DNA of 16,444 nt from Dictyocoela muelleri. Its lineage: Eukaryota > Microsporidia. This document shows positions 7,320 to 16,273 of this stretch, in pieces; position 1 is the stretch's first letter; the number at the start of each line of letters is the position of its first letter. The position numbers and the translations under genes were made by a program. The notes beneath the pieces are model-generated. The model had not been told where the DNA came from. It did not search any database and saw only the letters and a list, made by a program, of their open reading frames with translations. The DNA lies in contig SDVU01000257.1 of assembly GCA_016256075.1 (NCBI GenBank), positions 1 through 16,444 of the forward strand, read 5' to 3'.

Positions 7320-7834
7320 GGGCTGATAGCTTAGTGGTTAACACTCTTAAATAAACATTTAAGTATCACGATTTGTATTATTTTGTGTCTCTTTAAAAAC
7401 AATTGGTAATGACATTAAGTGGTAAATAACTACAGCAGCAATATACAGTTGTTACAGTGTGGTATAGCTGATTAGGACTTTTTATTCTTTTCTAGTGAAT
7501 CAAAGGAACCCAACTTGGTCTGGAAAAGATTAGGGAAATAATTTTCGGTAAAATTGTAGTGAAACTAGAAAATTCTTGAAAAGTCTATAACTACTCTTTC
7601 CTGGTGATTCATTGATAAAATAAAAAAATTCCAATAAATAATGTCTGGTAAGTTTGAGTGATGTATTACTTGAACACAAATAAACTAAGGTTGAGGATAA
7701 TTCTCTAAGTTGAGGATAATTCTCTAAGTTGAGGATAATTCTCTAAGTTGAGGATAATTCTCTAAGTTGAGGATAATTTTCTAAGTTGAGGATAATTCTC
7801 TAAGTTGAGGATAATTCTCTAAGTTGAGGATAAT
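7320..7834 (+). mobile_element. SINE-like element copy A, full length
   Basis: A tRNA-like head starts GGGCTGATAGC. An A-box-like TAGCTTAGTGG is at 7327-7337, and a decayed B-box position (CGATTTGTATT) lies near 7370. The body aligns with copy B in order: AACACTCTTRAAT, TATACAGTTGTTNCAGTGTGG, TATAGCTGATTARGACTT, CATTGATAAAA and TGAYGTATTA, then GGTTGAGGATAATTCTCT. The last block corresponds to GGTTGGAGATAACTCTCC of copy B. In this copy that last word, not the GTTGTCAG word, is amplified into the tail. The middle of the body (about 7500-7600) is strongly diverged. No target-site duplication is evident. It starts 75 bp after the CorA stop. Confidence 0.78.
7686..7834 (+). repeat. 19-bp tandem repeat, nearly 8 units (tail of SINE copy A)
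   Basis: The unit TAAGTTGAGGATAATTCTC is repeated six times exactly in register at 7706-7819. It is preceded by one 20-bp variant (7686-7705) and followed by a partial unit to 7834. Units are almost identical. The word is the local version of the penultimate 3' segment of the SINE. Confidence 0.97.
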
Positions 7835-8400
7835 GAATTTTCTATTTATGTTTTGAAATCATTTTTTATAACGAGATCAGCTTTTTAAGAAATATGTTTT
7901 TTGATGACTATATTTTGTAAAATATTTTATACCGATATTAGAAATTTTCCAATTTATTTATTTTGCTCAAATTTTCAATATTCAGAAGGATAGGGATGCT
8001 TCTATGAATAATAAATTTTTGTTTCGAATGTTTGTTTATTTTTATGTATTATGATATACCCTCTTTATTCATAAAAAACAGAAAATATGGTTTTAAGAAC
8101 ATTAAAACTCTTAGCTTCTTGTAAAACCATCTTAAAAAATTCTACCAAAAATCTGAATATTTATGACATTAATATTTTATGATCATCGCATAGTTATTAT
8201 CGAGTGTATTGATATTTGAAATTTTTTTTGCTCTTTTTTAATACGGTAGTTGTTGAAAAAATCTACCCCCTTTGAAATTAGAATAAAATATCCACCACCA
8301 ATAAATTCAATTTAAACAAAGAGCTCATTCTTTTTTCGTTTTTAAAATATAACGCCCTTAAAAACATCCCCCTTTTCTAAAATTATTTTAGTTGAAAGTA
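7835..8400. other. Intergenic, AT-rich, no gene seen
   Basis: Homopolymer-rich sequence between SINE copy A and the Merlin element. No ORF, structured RNA or further repeat is supported. Confidence 0.6.
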
Positions 8401-9397
8401 ATAAAAATACCACATAATTAGGGGTGTACCATTTTTTTTGAAAATACCCCTGCTTCAAATGATGAAAATAAAAAATAATTATTTGAATTTGTTTAAATTG
8501 GCGATCAAACAACGTCTAATTTTTTGCCGAAAATGTCTTTCTGGTGTTTCTTTAATTTCTAAAAACCGGCTTAGGTGTAGAAAAGCAAGTTGCAGAGAAG
8601 ATCAGGTATTTTTATCAAACAATTTATTCAAAAATGAAAAAAATAGCATTGATCAGATAGGTGAAATAATATTTTATTGGCTTAAAAAGTACAGGGTGTC
8701 ACAAATTTACGAATTACTTTCAAAGACACTAGGACAATATGCAAGACAATTTTTGATTTCAGCATGCCTTTTCACAATAATCTTATAATGGAAAATTCAG
8801 AATTGGTGGTCCAGATATAATCGCTGAAATAGACGAGTCTATGTTTGTTAAAAGAAAGACAAATCGAGGCCGTTTAGTAGAAGGTGTGTAAATATTCGGA
8901 GCAGTCGAGCGTTTGAGCCGTCGCCAGATATTTTTATATGCAATTGAGAAAAGTGATGCTGAAAGTTTAAATTCAGTGATTACCTCTTCTATTAAGCGAG
9001 ATTCTCATATTTATAGTGACACTTGGAGAGTTTATTCGAAATTATAAGTTCTTGGCTACAAAATCTCAACAGTCAACTATTCTGAAGAATTTATCAATCC
9101 AGATAACGGTGTTCACACAAACACAATTTAGGCGAATTGGGCGTCTTTAAAGTCAGAAACTCCGAAATCAGGAAGAATGGAAAAACATATTATAATTTAT
9201 TTAATTAGATAGATGATTCTTAGGAATTTCTTCACGAAAAATAAGACGATTTCTTAAGATTATTATTACAATAAAATTTTTATTAAATAAAAATATTATA
9301 ATTATCTATATACTTTTTAACAATTTTGTATTATTCGTTGGTATACAGGGGTATTTTTTAAAAAAATGCTACACCCCCCATATGTGGTATCTTTATA
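8401..9397 (+). mobile_element. Merlin-family DNA transposon (IS1016/IS1595-type), about 1 kb
   Basis: Terminal inverted repeats of about 50 bp lie at 8401-8452 and 9346-9397. From outside in they share ATACCACATA, then AGGGGTGTA, a T-rich tract and ATACCCCTG. Each repeat contains its own AGGGGT ... ACCCCT sub-palindrome. The interior holds one transposase pseudogene filling most of the element, the usual Merlin layout. I could not find the expected 8-9 bp target duplication. A related solo end lies at 260-291. Confidence 0.88.
8459..9212 (+). pseudogene. Merlin (ISXO2-like, DD36E) transposase, broken
   Basis: The 5' part runs from ATG 8459 to a stop at 8786-8788. It carries a zinc-ribbon-like CRKC ... 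CRKASC and a helical region (YWLKKYRVSQIYELLSKTLG). The catalytic part lies in another frame from about 8790 to 9212. It begins GGPDIIAEIDESMF with the first Asp at 8832-8834. EGV and FGAVERLSRRQIF follow, then SDTWRVY with the second Asp at 9018-9020. After that comes HTNTI-stop-ANW. The third catalytic residue, Glu in HTNTIE, is replaced by TAG at 9129-9131, exactly 37 codons after the second Asp (DD36E spacing). Other in-frame stops are at 8889-8891 (at the usual Trp of EGVW) and 9045-9047. A frameshift lies between 8740 and 8790. Total length, about 250 codons, is normal for Merlin, so decay is by point changes and not deletion. CCCC lies eight bases before the ATG. Confidence 0.9.
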
Positions 9398-9507
9398 TAA
9401 AAAAACCCAAAAACTTTTCCTAATCTGAAAAAGATCATAAACTTATAAATTTGGCATTTGACGGGATAATGTAAAGAAAAATTTACTATCTATGCTATAT
9501 CCATTTT
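9398..9507. other. Short spacer after Merlin
   Basis: AT-rich flank containing no recognised feature. Confidence 0.5.
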
Positions 9508-9792
9508 TTGTACTTTACGATATTTTTATGTAATGAGCCCCTATATGACCAAGAATTAGACCCCGACCAGGTTATAAAAAATAATAAAAAGGGTTTTTGG
9601 AGAGCCCTTGCAGTTATATTAGCGGAAATCGAGTTTATAAGAAAAATTTACTTTTATAATAGAAATATAGACGGTGTCTTCCCGAAAGCCAGAATAAATA
9701 AAATTTTTAGATCTTGTTTAAAAATCTTCTCCACCAAAAAGAACTTTCGCAAATTTTCCTTTCATAAAAAATGTGATCAGCGCAAATTTTAA
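9508..9792 (+). pseudogene. Unrecognised coding-like fragment without ATG
   Basis: A stop-free frame ends with TAA at 9790-9792. From about 9530 it reads CNEPLYDQELDPDQVIKNNK, then GFWRALAVILAEIEFIRKIY and a basic C-terminal half rich in Lys, Arg and Phe. There is no in-frame ATG at its head. The composition is less AT-biased than the surroundings (CCCCGACCAGG, AGAGCCCTTGCAG), which favours a coding origin. I do not recognise the family. It may be an exon-like or gene fragment, or part of an unidentified transposon. Confidence 0.3.
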
Positions 9793-10605
9793 CTTGTAGA
9801 ATATAATTTTGTACAAGATCTAATTTTTTCCACGCTAAAAATTTTGGTTTAACATATAATAATTAAAAAAACATTAAATATCTAATTTAATTGTATTTTT
9901 AGTCTTACATTTACTTATCTCTATCATAAAAACATGATGATATGGTTACAAAGGTCTTTGAATTATTTCCTATGGTGTATTATTTTTCTTTTCTTGGAGT
10001 CAAACATTTTTTTTCTGACTATCGGGAATTCTGACACTCGTTCCTGAACCAATATATACGAACATTTTTCTCGATTTTTTTATCGTGTATTTTACAATTT
10101 TAAGATAAAAATTTTCTTATAAACACGATACCGCTATTATCGCATTCAAAGCTATCCAAAAAAAATTTATGTTTGTTTTTTGATTACCTTTTTGGGTCTA
10201 ATTTTGGATCATATAAGGTAAAAAATGGTTGTTGACAAAACTATTTTAAATTTTTACATCTATATAAAAAAGTTTTAAAAATATTTGGTGTTAGTCTCAC
10301 AAAATTAAATTTAAAAATTTGCACATTTTCTTTATACCTCAACTTCGAATTAAACAATTATTTATGTTAATTTTACACATTAATTTAATTATACGATAAA
10401 ACCAAAACTCAAAAAATGCAGTAGTGATTTTTCGTGTACTCATGCGCATCATTTTTTAAAAATAATAAATTGATAATTTATTAATAATTGGGAGATTCTG
10501 GATTCGTTGAAATGAAAAGATTTTGTTGAAAATTGATTTTTTGTGATGAATAAATAAATCAGTGATTTTTTTTTAAACTATAAATAAAGGATTGAACTCG
10601 TAACT
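9793..10605. other. Intergenic / possible 5' flank of the gypsy fossil
   Basis: No gene is supported. A weak hairpin has arms TATCGTGT (near 10081) and ACACGATA (near 10124). A long terminal repeat or primer-binding site for the downstream gypsy element would be expected here, but I could not find a repeat pair in the window. Confidence 0.5.
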
Positions 10606-11500
10606 ATGCACGAGTTTTTCGCGAAGAGAAAATTAATAAATAACTTTTCAAAATCTATTTTAGTTTCTTATCTTTCTTACGGCCATCCTTATGGCAAACA
10701 GGACATTTTGAGCTCAAAGTCGCTTAGTAATAACTTTATGAAATCATTAGCAAAAGAAGAGAGCTGGATAAAACAGACAATACACGTAGATTACAATGTC
10801 GAAAGAGCTTTATTCGAATATAGAAACGAACAATCGGGTCTGAAGATAATTCATAAGCTTAACCTACTTCGAACAGTAGATGATCAAGACCTTATTAACT
10901 GGAAAAACTGTTTTCAAGAAGTCGCATGAATATGCCAATGGTCAGATGTGGTGCAACAAGAAGTATTGACACAAATTATCGACATTAACCTCTAGTATCA
11001 GATAGGAAAGACTTGCTCTGCAGAAGAAACATTATACAAAGTTCTTAAGTTGAAATACAATCAGGGAACAGCAAATATTTACCAAAAAAGACTTCTAAAT
11101 ATTAAACAAGCCCGATTTTATACAATTTGTGCATATTGGAAGGAAATAAGGGATAATTGCCAGAAATTAGCCATAATTCTTGATTGGGATAATAAAACTG
11201 CAGATATAAAAAGTCAAGAAATATTCAACTGTGGGTTACATGAGAAGGTTCGCTTTGAGATATCAAAGTATGATAAAAAGGATTTTAATAGTATTTTTGA
11301 AACTCTTCTAAATATGGAGAATTTTATTATTGAAAACGAAAATCAACAAGAAAGAAATACTGTTGAAAAGAATGTCTTCCACAACAAACCGAGAAGATAC
11401 GAAAATTCCCATATCCACAAAACTAATCATCGTGAAAAGAAATCTGGTAAATATTGTGACGTTCATAATACCACAACTCATAGTAATGACGAATGCCGTA
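10606..11500 (+). pseudogene. Gypsy fossil: Gag region with zinc-knuckle-like motif
   Basis: This part corresponds to the structural Gag region. An alpha-helical Trp/Leu/Lys-rich stretch (for example ARFYTICAYWKEIRDN) is followed by a basic segment and a knuckle of the form C-x2-H-x4-H-x4-C (YCDVHNTTTHSNDEC) near 11450-11500. This type is found in place of the usual CCHC in some gypsy lineages. Part of a broken element. Confidence 0.8.
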
Positions 11501-11569
11501 AACAGCAGAAAGATAAAAAAACAAACAGTAAAAAAACATTATCAAAAAACTACTTGATGAATGAACCTC

Positions 11570-11780
11570 GTCCTCCAGTTAAAATCGTAAAAATCCCAAT
11601 TAGTATAAATGGAAAGAATATGTGTGGAATTATTGATACTGGATCTGATAAAAACTTTATCACTGCAAAAATCGCAGATGAGAATAATCTAAATCTCAAA
11701 ACAATGGATAATGAAGAGAAGGTTCAAATGGCAGACGGTCGTTGTATAACCATAAAAAGGAGTGGTTGGTCTGAGTTTTA
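11570..11780 (+). pseudogene. Gypsy fossil: aspartic protease region
   Basis: The retropepsin signature DTGS appears in IIDTGSDKNFIT (near 11630), preceded by an ING-type beta strand and followed by a MADGR motif, as in gypsy proteases. Part of a broken element. Confidence 0.85.
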
Positions 11781-12219
11781 AAATTTTAAATGATAGTGAT
11801 ACAACTTACAAAAGTAAGTTTCATGTTATCGAAGAGCAGCATAATGATGTTATTATCGGGAGGCAATTTTTTGAAAGAAAATGACGCAATAATTGATTTA
11901 AAGAACGACAAAATAACTTTGGATAATAAGGTATATGAGCTTAATTCGGAAGGAGTTGAAATTTTTTTTTGCGGATAGTGAGTTGATCGAGAAAAATAAG
12001 GCTCTAAAGGCAGATTGCTCGAAATCAATTTTAAATAAAATAATCGATAGTTATAAGTTTAAACATCATAAAATAGGCAGCATTAGCACCACTTATCACT
12101 CAATAAATTTAATTAGCAACTTCAAAAAAATTCTACACGAATATACCGTACCTTTAGGTATACGAGTTGATTTAGAAAACCATTTAAACGAGTAATCCAA
12201 TCAGGTATAATTAGTGAAG

Positions 12220-12720
12220 CAGAGTCCAACTATATATCCCCTGCATTTGTGATTAGAAAAAAATAATCGAAAAATTTGGTTAGTAATCGATTATCGCTAT
12301 CTTAATTCCATCACCAGAAAGATTCATCAATTTATTCCTAATATTTCTGAAATTTTAATGTGTTTAAGAGAGGCTAAATTCTTTTCTCAAATTGATCTAA
12401 ACCAAGGATATTATCAAATTCCCATGAAAAAAGAAGATATCGAAAAACCCGGATTTAGAATACAAAATAAAACATTTGTGTTTAAAAAAATGCCTTTTGG
12501 GCTTTCAAACGCCCCGTCAACATTTCAGCTCGCAATGAAAAAAATACTAAAGGATATACCCATAAATTTGTATATTTAGATGATATTCTCATATATTCCC
12601 CTAACTACGAAAAACATGTTGAACTTGTTGAAACAGTACTCAAACGTCTCTATGAATCGGGGTTTCCATAAACTTTGAAAAAAGCAACTTTGCATTAGAT
12701 TTTGTGAAATATATGGGCCA
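12220..12720 (+). pseudogene. Gypsy fossil: reverse transcriptase region
   Basis: Classic RT blocks are readable: DYRYLNSIT, FFSQIDLNQGYYQI, MPFGLSNAPSTFQ and YLDDILIYS with the YxDD catalytic motif. Their order and spacing match Ty3/gypsy. Part of a broken element. Confidence 0.93.
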
Positions 12721-12809
12721 TATAATAACACATAATGACATAAAGCCTGACCTATCGAATATCGAAGAATTTAACGTAAATGAAATTAGAACAAAAAAAA
12801 TTATAAAGA

Positions 12810-13330
12810 TTGCTGGGGTTCTTTAACTGGATCAGCCCGTTTGTAAAGGATCTTTCTTTAATTACTACAACATTATACGAAAAGTTAAAAAGAAATAAGA
12901 GATCAATAACGCTTAGTGTTGAAGATTATTCGAGCATTAATAGAATAGTTGAAATCATAAAATCGCAACCAATTTTACATTTCCCAGACTTAAATAGACC
13001 ATTTTCATTTTTTTTCGATGCCTCTGACGTGGGAATAGGTTCTGTTTTAAAAAAATGATAAAGTTATTGGATACTTCAGTAAAAAATATTCAAAATGTGA
13101 GAGTAATTACACGGTAATAGAAAAAGAAGTACTGGCATATTAAAATCCTTACAACATTTCAAACAAATTGTATTCAACGCAAAAGTTAACATACATACAG
13201 ATAATGCAAATATAATCTTTAAGGGAGACATATTACGAAGAATAAATAGGTGGTAGCTTATTTTGGAGGAATACGACTATGAACTCCATTATATAAAAGG
13301 TGAAAATAATTTTAATGCCGATTTTCTTTC
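12810..13330 (+). pseudogene. Gypsy fossil: RT connection and RNase H region
   Basis: GFFNWISPFVKDLS is the conserved block after RT. RNase H motifs follow: FFFDASDVGIGSVL, ESNYTVIEKEVLA, HTDNANI and the end block YELHYIKGENNFNADFLSR. An Asn/Lys-rich linker continues to 13457, and no integrase zinc-binding HHCC region is seen after it. Part of a broken element. Confidence 0.92.
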
Positions 13331-13457
13331 CAGGAATTTTGTAATGAATAGTTTAAATAAAATCGAAAATTCAAATAAACATAATAACTATAAAGAATTG
13401 AAAATAAAAAAAATGATAGATAATTTTAAAAATTCAAATAATGTATATATATTACAT

Positions 13458-13905
13458 GCTGACAACATCCATAGCTGCCAACCCGGAGAGTTATCTCCAA
13501 CCATAGTCTTATGACTTTTGGTTCCTGGTGTTCCAATAATACGTCACTTCCTAAGCTACCCTGAAGCCCAGCTGTATACGCGATTTTCGTTTTATCAATG
13601 ACTCGGCAGGATACAGGTAATTAAGTGCTTTTTTCATGATATTTTTTTATCCTCACTTTTTCCCGAGATGCGTCGCCGCACTCATCCCTACACCTAGGAG
13701 AAGCCTTTCTGCTTATTTGTCATATTAGACCAAGTCTTAATCAGCTATACCACACTGGAACAACTGTATATTAATACTTTAATTATATAGTTATGACTGC
13801 TTAATATCATTCCCACATTATTTATTAAAGAGTACGTCAGCGGGATTCGAACCACGATACTTATATTTTACATTCAAGAGTGTTAAACACTGAGCTATCT
13901 GGCCC
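13458..13905 (-). mobile_element. SINE-like element copy B, full length, best-preserved promoter
   Basis: Read on the minus strand, the 448-bp element starts GGGCCAGATAGCTCAGTG at 13905 and ends TGTTGTCAGC at 13458. It has a tRNA-like head with A and B boxes and a body of about 350 bp. The 3' end carries GGAGATAACTCTCCGGG, then about 1.5 units of the 16-bp GTTGTCAGCTATGGAT word. It aligns with copy A over the head and body, and with copy C over the last 130 bp. It lies at the right edge of the gypsy fossil. Its GC content is higher and its CpG-containing motifs are intact where copy A has TG or CA, so B looks youngest or closest to the source. Confidence 0.82.
13843..13897 (-). promoter_or_regulatory. 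Internal Pol III promoter (A and B boxes) of SINE copy B
   Basis: On the minus strand, TAGCTCAGTGT (13887-13897) fits the tRNA A box and GGTTCGAATCC (13843-13853) is a perfect-looking B box. They are separated by 33 bases, as in tRNA genes. The flanking acceptor and T stems do not pair (GGGCCAG against TGACGTA), so this is a tRNA-derived promoter and not a functional tRNA gene. Confidence 0.75.
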
Positions 13906-14431
13906 TTAATTTAATACCTAGTCTGAAATCTTCTTGGAAGCAAATTTTGGACTAGATCCTTAATTCTCTTCTATTCATTTTTGCTGTAATAAAATATCTG
14001 TTTATTGTTATACTATCTTCTATTCATTTATATAACCTATTTATTCTATTGAAATCTTTCTGAAATGCTTAAAAAAATCATAGCATCACCATAACTCAGG
14101 ATTACTCTTGTCGATTAAAAACGCCTGGTTAATATGAGGTTATACTTATTTGTATGATTTTAACGGATATCGACAGATGCAGTAAGACAATAAAGAAAGA
14201 AGATATAATTAACGACATTCTTTTTTAAATTCATGAATTCTTATATATTTTTACACACAATATAAAGCCATAAATCTTTACTCGTATAACAGTTAATGTT
14301 TTCCATCATTCTTTAACAACTGTCTTTTATATTAGAACATATATTGCTATTTTGTTTGACAATCCGGGTTATACAGCCTATTACATCAAACTCTAAGCGC
14401 TTTAACCGTACATATGGGCTTTCTCGAATAT
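13906..14431. other. Intergenic, AT-rich, no gene seen
   Basis: Between SINE copy B and the second pogo-like remnant. No coding motif, and no continuation of the gypsy fossil (integrase or LTR), could be recognised. Confidence 0.55.
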
Positions 14432-14779
14432 AGTGTCACCTCTTTTTATCGGACTCTCCGAATAATTTCATTCTTTATTATCAAATTTTAATATATCGAA
14501 ACTTTAAATATAATTCAATCTATAATGCAGCCTCTGAATAACGTATTTCTGCAATTATTTTATACCGGACAAATATAATAGAAAAAATATCTTTAAAATC
14601 AAAGAAAATTCTATAAATGGAAGTTGAAGAAGATTAAACGAATAACAAATATTATAATTTATTTTTTTAGAATATTAGGTATTATGCACTAATAAAATTA
14701 TGGCAAAGTTAATACGATGCCCTCTACAATAGAATATATATTAAAAAGAGCGGATATGATGAAAAAAGTAAAAATCACT

Positions 14780-15838
14780 TCAAAATTTAAATTAATAAAC
14801 AAGATTTTACGAAACTATTATTTAAATGGTTTAATCTAAAAAGTATACGGTAATGCACTATGCAGAAGGCAAATCTTAAAGATATGCTTTACATATACCA
14901 GAACTTTTTATATGCACGAATTTAAAAACTTAAATGGTTTTATACAGAAGTTTAAGGTCTGTCATAACATTCTAAGAAAAACAATAAATAGGGATGCCGA
15001 TATAGTGCATAGAGAATTTATATTTACATTTAAAAAGATATATAGGGAAAAACTCAATTATAATCACTCAAAACCCGTATTTAACAGCCGAGACTATTTT
15101 TTTAAAGTGTATACCCAAATAAACACTTTGTCTTAAAAACAAAATAAAATAATTATTATATTTTCTGAAGAAGCGTCGTGATATAATTTCGTTCAAGAAT
15201 GACATATGAAATACTCTACTTCTACTAATGGGTAAATCGAAATCCTTAAGATGTAAAAATTGGGATATTTAAAACATTAAATAAACTTACTATTAAATTA
15301 GATGGCATATATGAATTTTAGAATTTTTAAAGGATCGCTAAATAACCTATACAAAAAATGAAAAAAAATAGATCGTAAATTTTTATTGACCCTTGACAAT
15401 GCTCTACTCCATCTATAGATAGTAAGTTCAGTAACATATAATTTATATAATTTACTCCTGGCCTCACTTCTATGATACAGTTTGGAAATTGGAGGGATCA
15501 TAAAAACATTAAAAAAAAACTACTATTAAAACAGCCAAAACAATAAAAAAAATCATATTATGGACTCTGACGCCTAAATTAAAGCTTACGAACGGATAAA
15601 AACTATATAGTTGGTAGATTTTATAAAGCTAGTTTTCGAATCTTAAAATAATATCCAAGAAGATAAAATAATATATTTTTATAGAAGTTCGCTAATGAAT
15701 GTAATAGTAAAACTTGAGGAATTGCCACTATATCTAAGAAAAGAACATACTTCTGTATATTATAGTCTCCCTTTTATTGTGAATATTGATGAGAATAGTT
15801 TTCATATCAAAAATAATCGTACAAATAATACTTTCTAA
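14780..15838 (+). pseudogene. pogo/Tigger-like transposase (DDE_1 type), heavily broken
   Basis: Motifs follow the family order, scattered over frames: FTKLLFKWFN (near 14800, cf. LLxWFN) and NLNGFIQKFKVCHNILRK (near 14927, cf. NGWLxRFKxRHNI). DADIVHREFI follows, then PVFNSRDYFFKVYTQINTL (near 15078, cf. FNCDETxFFYKxxPxRTL). LLMGKSKSLRCKNW lies near 15222 and LTLDNALLHL near 15383, with the second catalytic Asp at 15395-15397. TPGLTSMIQ and GIIKTLKKNYY follow near 15450-15520. FIKLVFES-stop-NNIQEDKIIYFYRSS (near 15620) matches the C-terminal W-x-x-V-x-x-x-x-I-x-x-C/Y-F-R block. A last open stretch from ATG 15695 ends at TAA 15836-15838. The first catalytic Asp block is distorted by a shift. 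The decay is much deeper than in copy 1, with more than ten stops or shifts. Confidence 0.75.
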
Positions 15839-15934
15839 ATCAGAATTATTAAATTCTCACTTAAGAGAATCAATTTATGCAAATTTCTTAGTGCTTATCC
15901 ATTATAATGGCACCCTTTTTTTTAAAAAAAATAT

Positions 15935-16111
15935 ATGGTCTTTATATTGAAGAATAACAAATTTTTTCCGATTAATTTTGAATTTATAATACCATCACCT
16001 CTTGGTAGCCCGTTTAATGAAGAAGCACCAAATTCTTAGTATAAAAAATATAAATCACTTAGAATCTTCAAACCATGTGGATTAACGTGGAAATGGTGTT
16101 CAAAATTTTAA
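15935..16111 (+). pseudogene. Unrecognised coding-like fragment
   Basis: ATG 15935 opens a frame reading INFEFIIPSPLGSPFNEEAP. It is broken by TAG and then continues in frame as YKKYKSLRIFKPCGLTWKWC to TAA at 16109-16111. The Pro/Gly/Trp/Cys content is unusual for random AT-rich DNA, so it is probably former coding sequence. It may be the extreme C-terminus of the pogo-like transposase or another decayed gene. No family is recognised. Confidence 0.3.
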
Positions 16112-16273
16112 ATAAAGATATAAAATTAATTTGTTGCTTTGAAAAAGATGTAATGAAAAGAAAATAAACATTGTATAATTTAATTATATTTCTTTAAAAT
16201 GTCCAATTAAATAATTTTTTATATTTATTATTCTTCTGGTAGATTATAATACTAGACAATTCATTTTTCGGAC

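Larger units (their letters stand above)
10606..13457 (+). mobile_element. Ty3/gypsy LTR-retrotransposon fossil (gag-pol), broken
   Basis: Family parts occur in canonical order on one strand: Gag, protease, reverse transcriptase, RNase H. The arrangement and motifs are those of Ty3/gypsy (Metaviridae-type) elements. The integrase is not recognisable and no LTR pair was found, so the element is incomplete at both ends. It is broken, with on the order of ten interruptions. Domain motifs remain easy to read, so it is moderately old. Its right side stops where the SINE-like copy B begins, which suggests that the SINE inserted into it or marks a deletion boundary. Confidence 0.93.
14432..16273 (+). 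mobile_element. pogo/Tigger-like DNA transposon, copy 2 (heavily decayed)
   Basis: The left end AGTGTCACCTCTTTTTATCG (14432-14451) matches the left end of copy 1 (from 810) in about 16 of 20 positions. The AATA before it also matches, and CTC(C/G)GAAT follows on both. The coding remnant is at about 14780-15840. A candidate right end is CGGACACT at 16266-16273, the inverse of AGTGTCC, giving an element of about 1.84 kb. The right end is tentative because only the outer seven or eight bases agree well. Confidence 0.65.

Noticed and set aside
11786-12028. A minus-strand open frame, and overlapping alternative frames at 11330-11557
   Set aside because: They are shadows lying inside the gypsy gag-pol fossil, whose domains are on the plus strand.
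13832-13905. Functional tRNA gene on the minus strand
   Set aside because: The A and B boxes are good, but the acceptor and T stems do not pair and no proper anticodon arm forms. The same sequence heads a longer dispersed repeat.
13458-13905. SINE-like copy B as the 3' LTR of the gypsy element
   Set aside because: Copies A and C have no retroelement beside them, the ends are not a TG...CA pair, Pol III boxes are present, and one copy is 5'-truncated with a variable tail. These features fit a SINE better.
14912-15136. A stand-alone 74-codon gene
   Set aside because: Its sequence (NGFIQKFK, DADIVHREFI, FFKVYTQINTL) aligns with the middle of a pogo/Tigger transposase, so it is part of that pseudogene.
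15298-15501. A minus-strand open frame of 67 codons
   Set aside because: It is a shadow of the plus-strand pogo-like remnant, which carries the LTLDNALLHL and TPGLTSMIQ motifs here.
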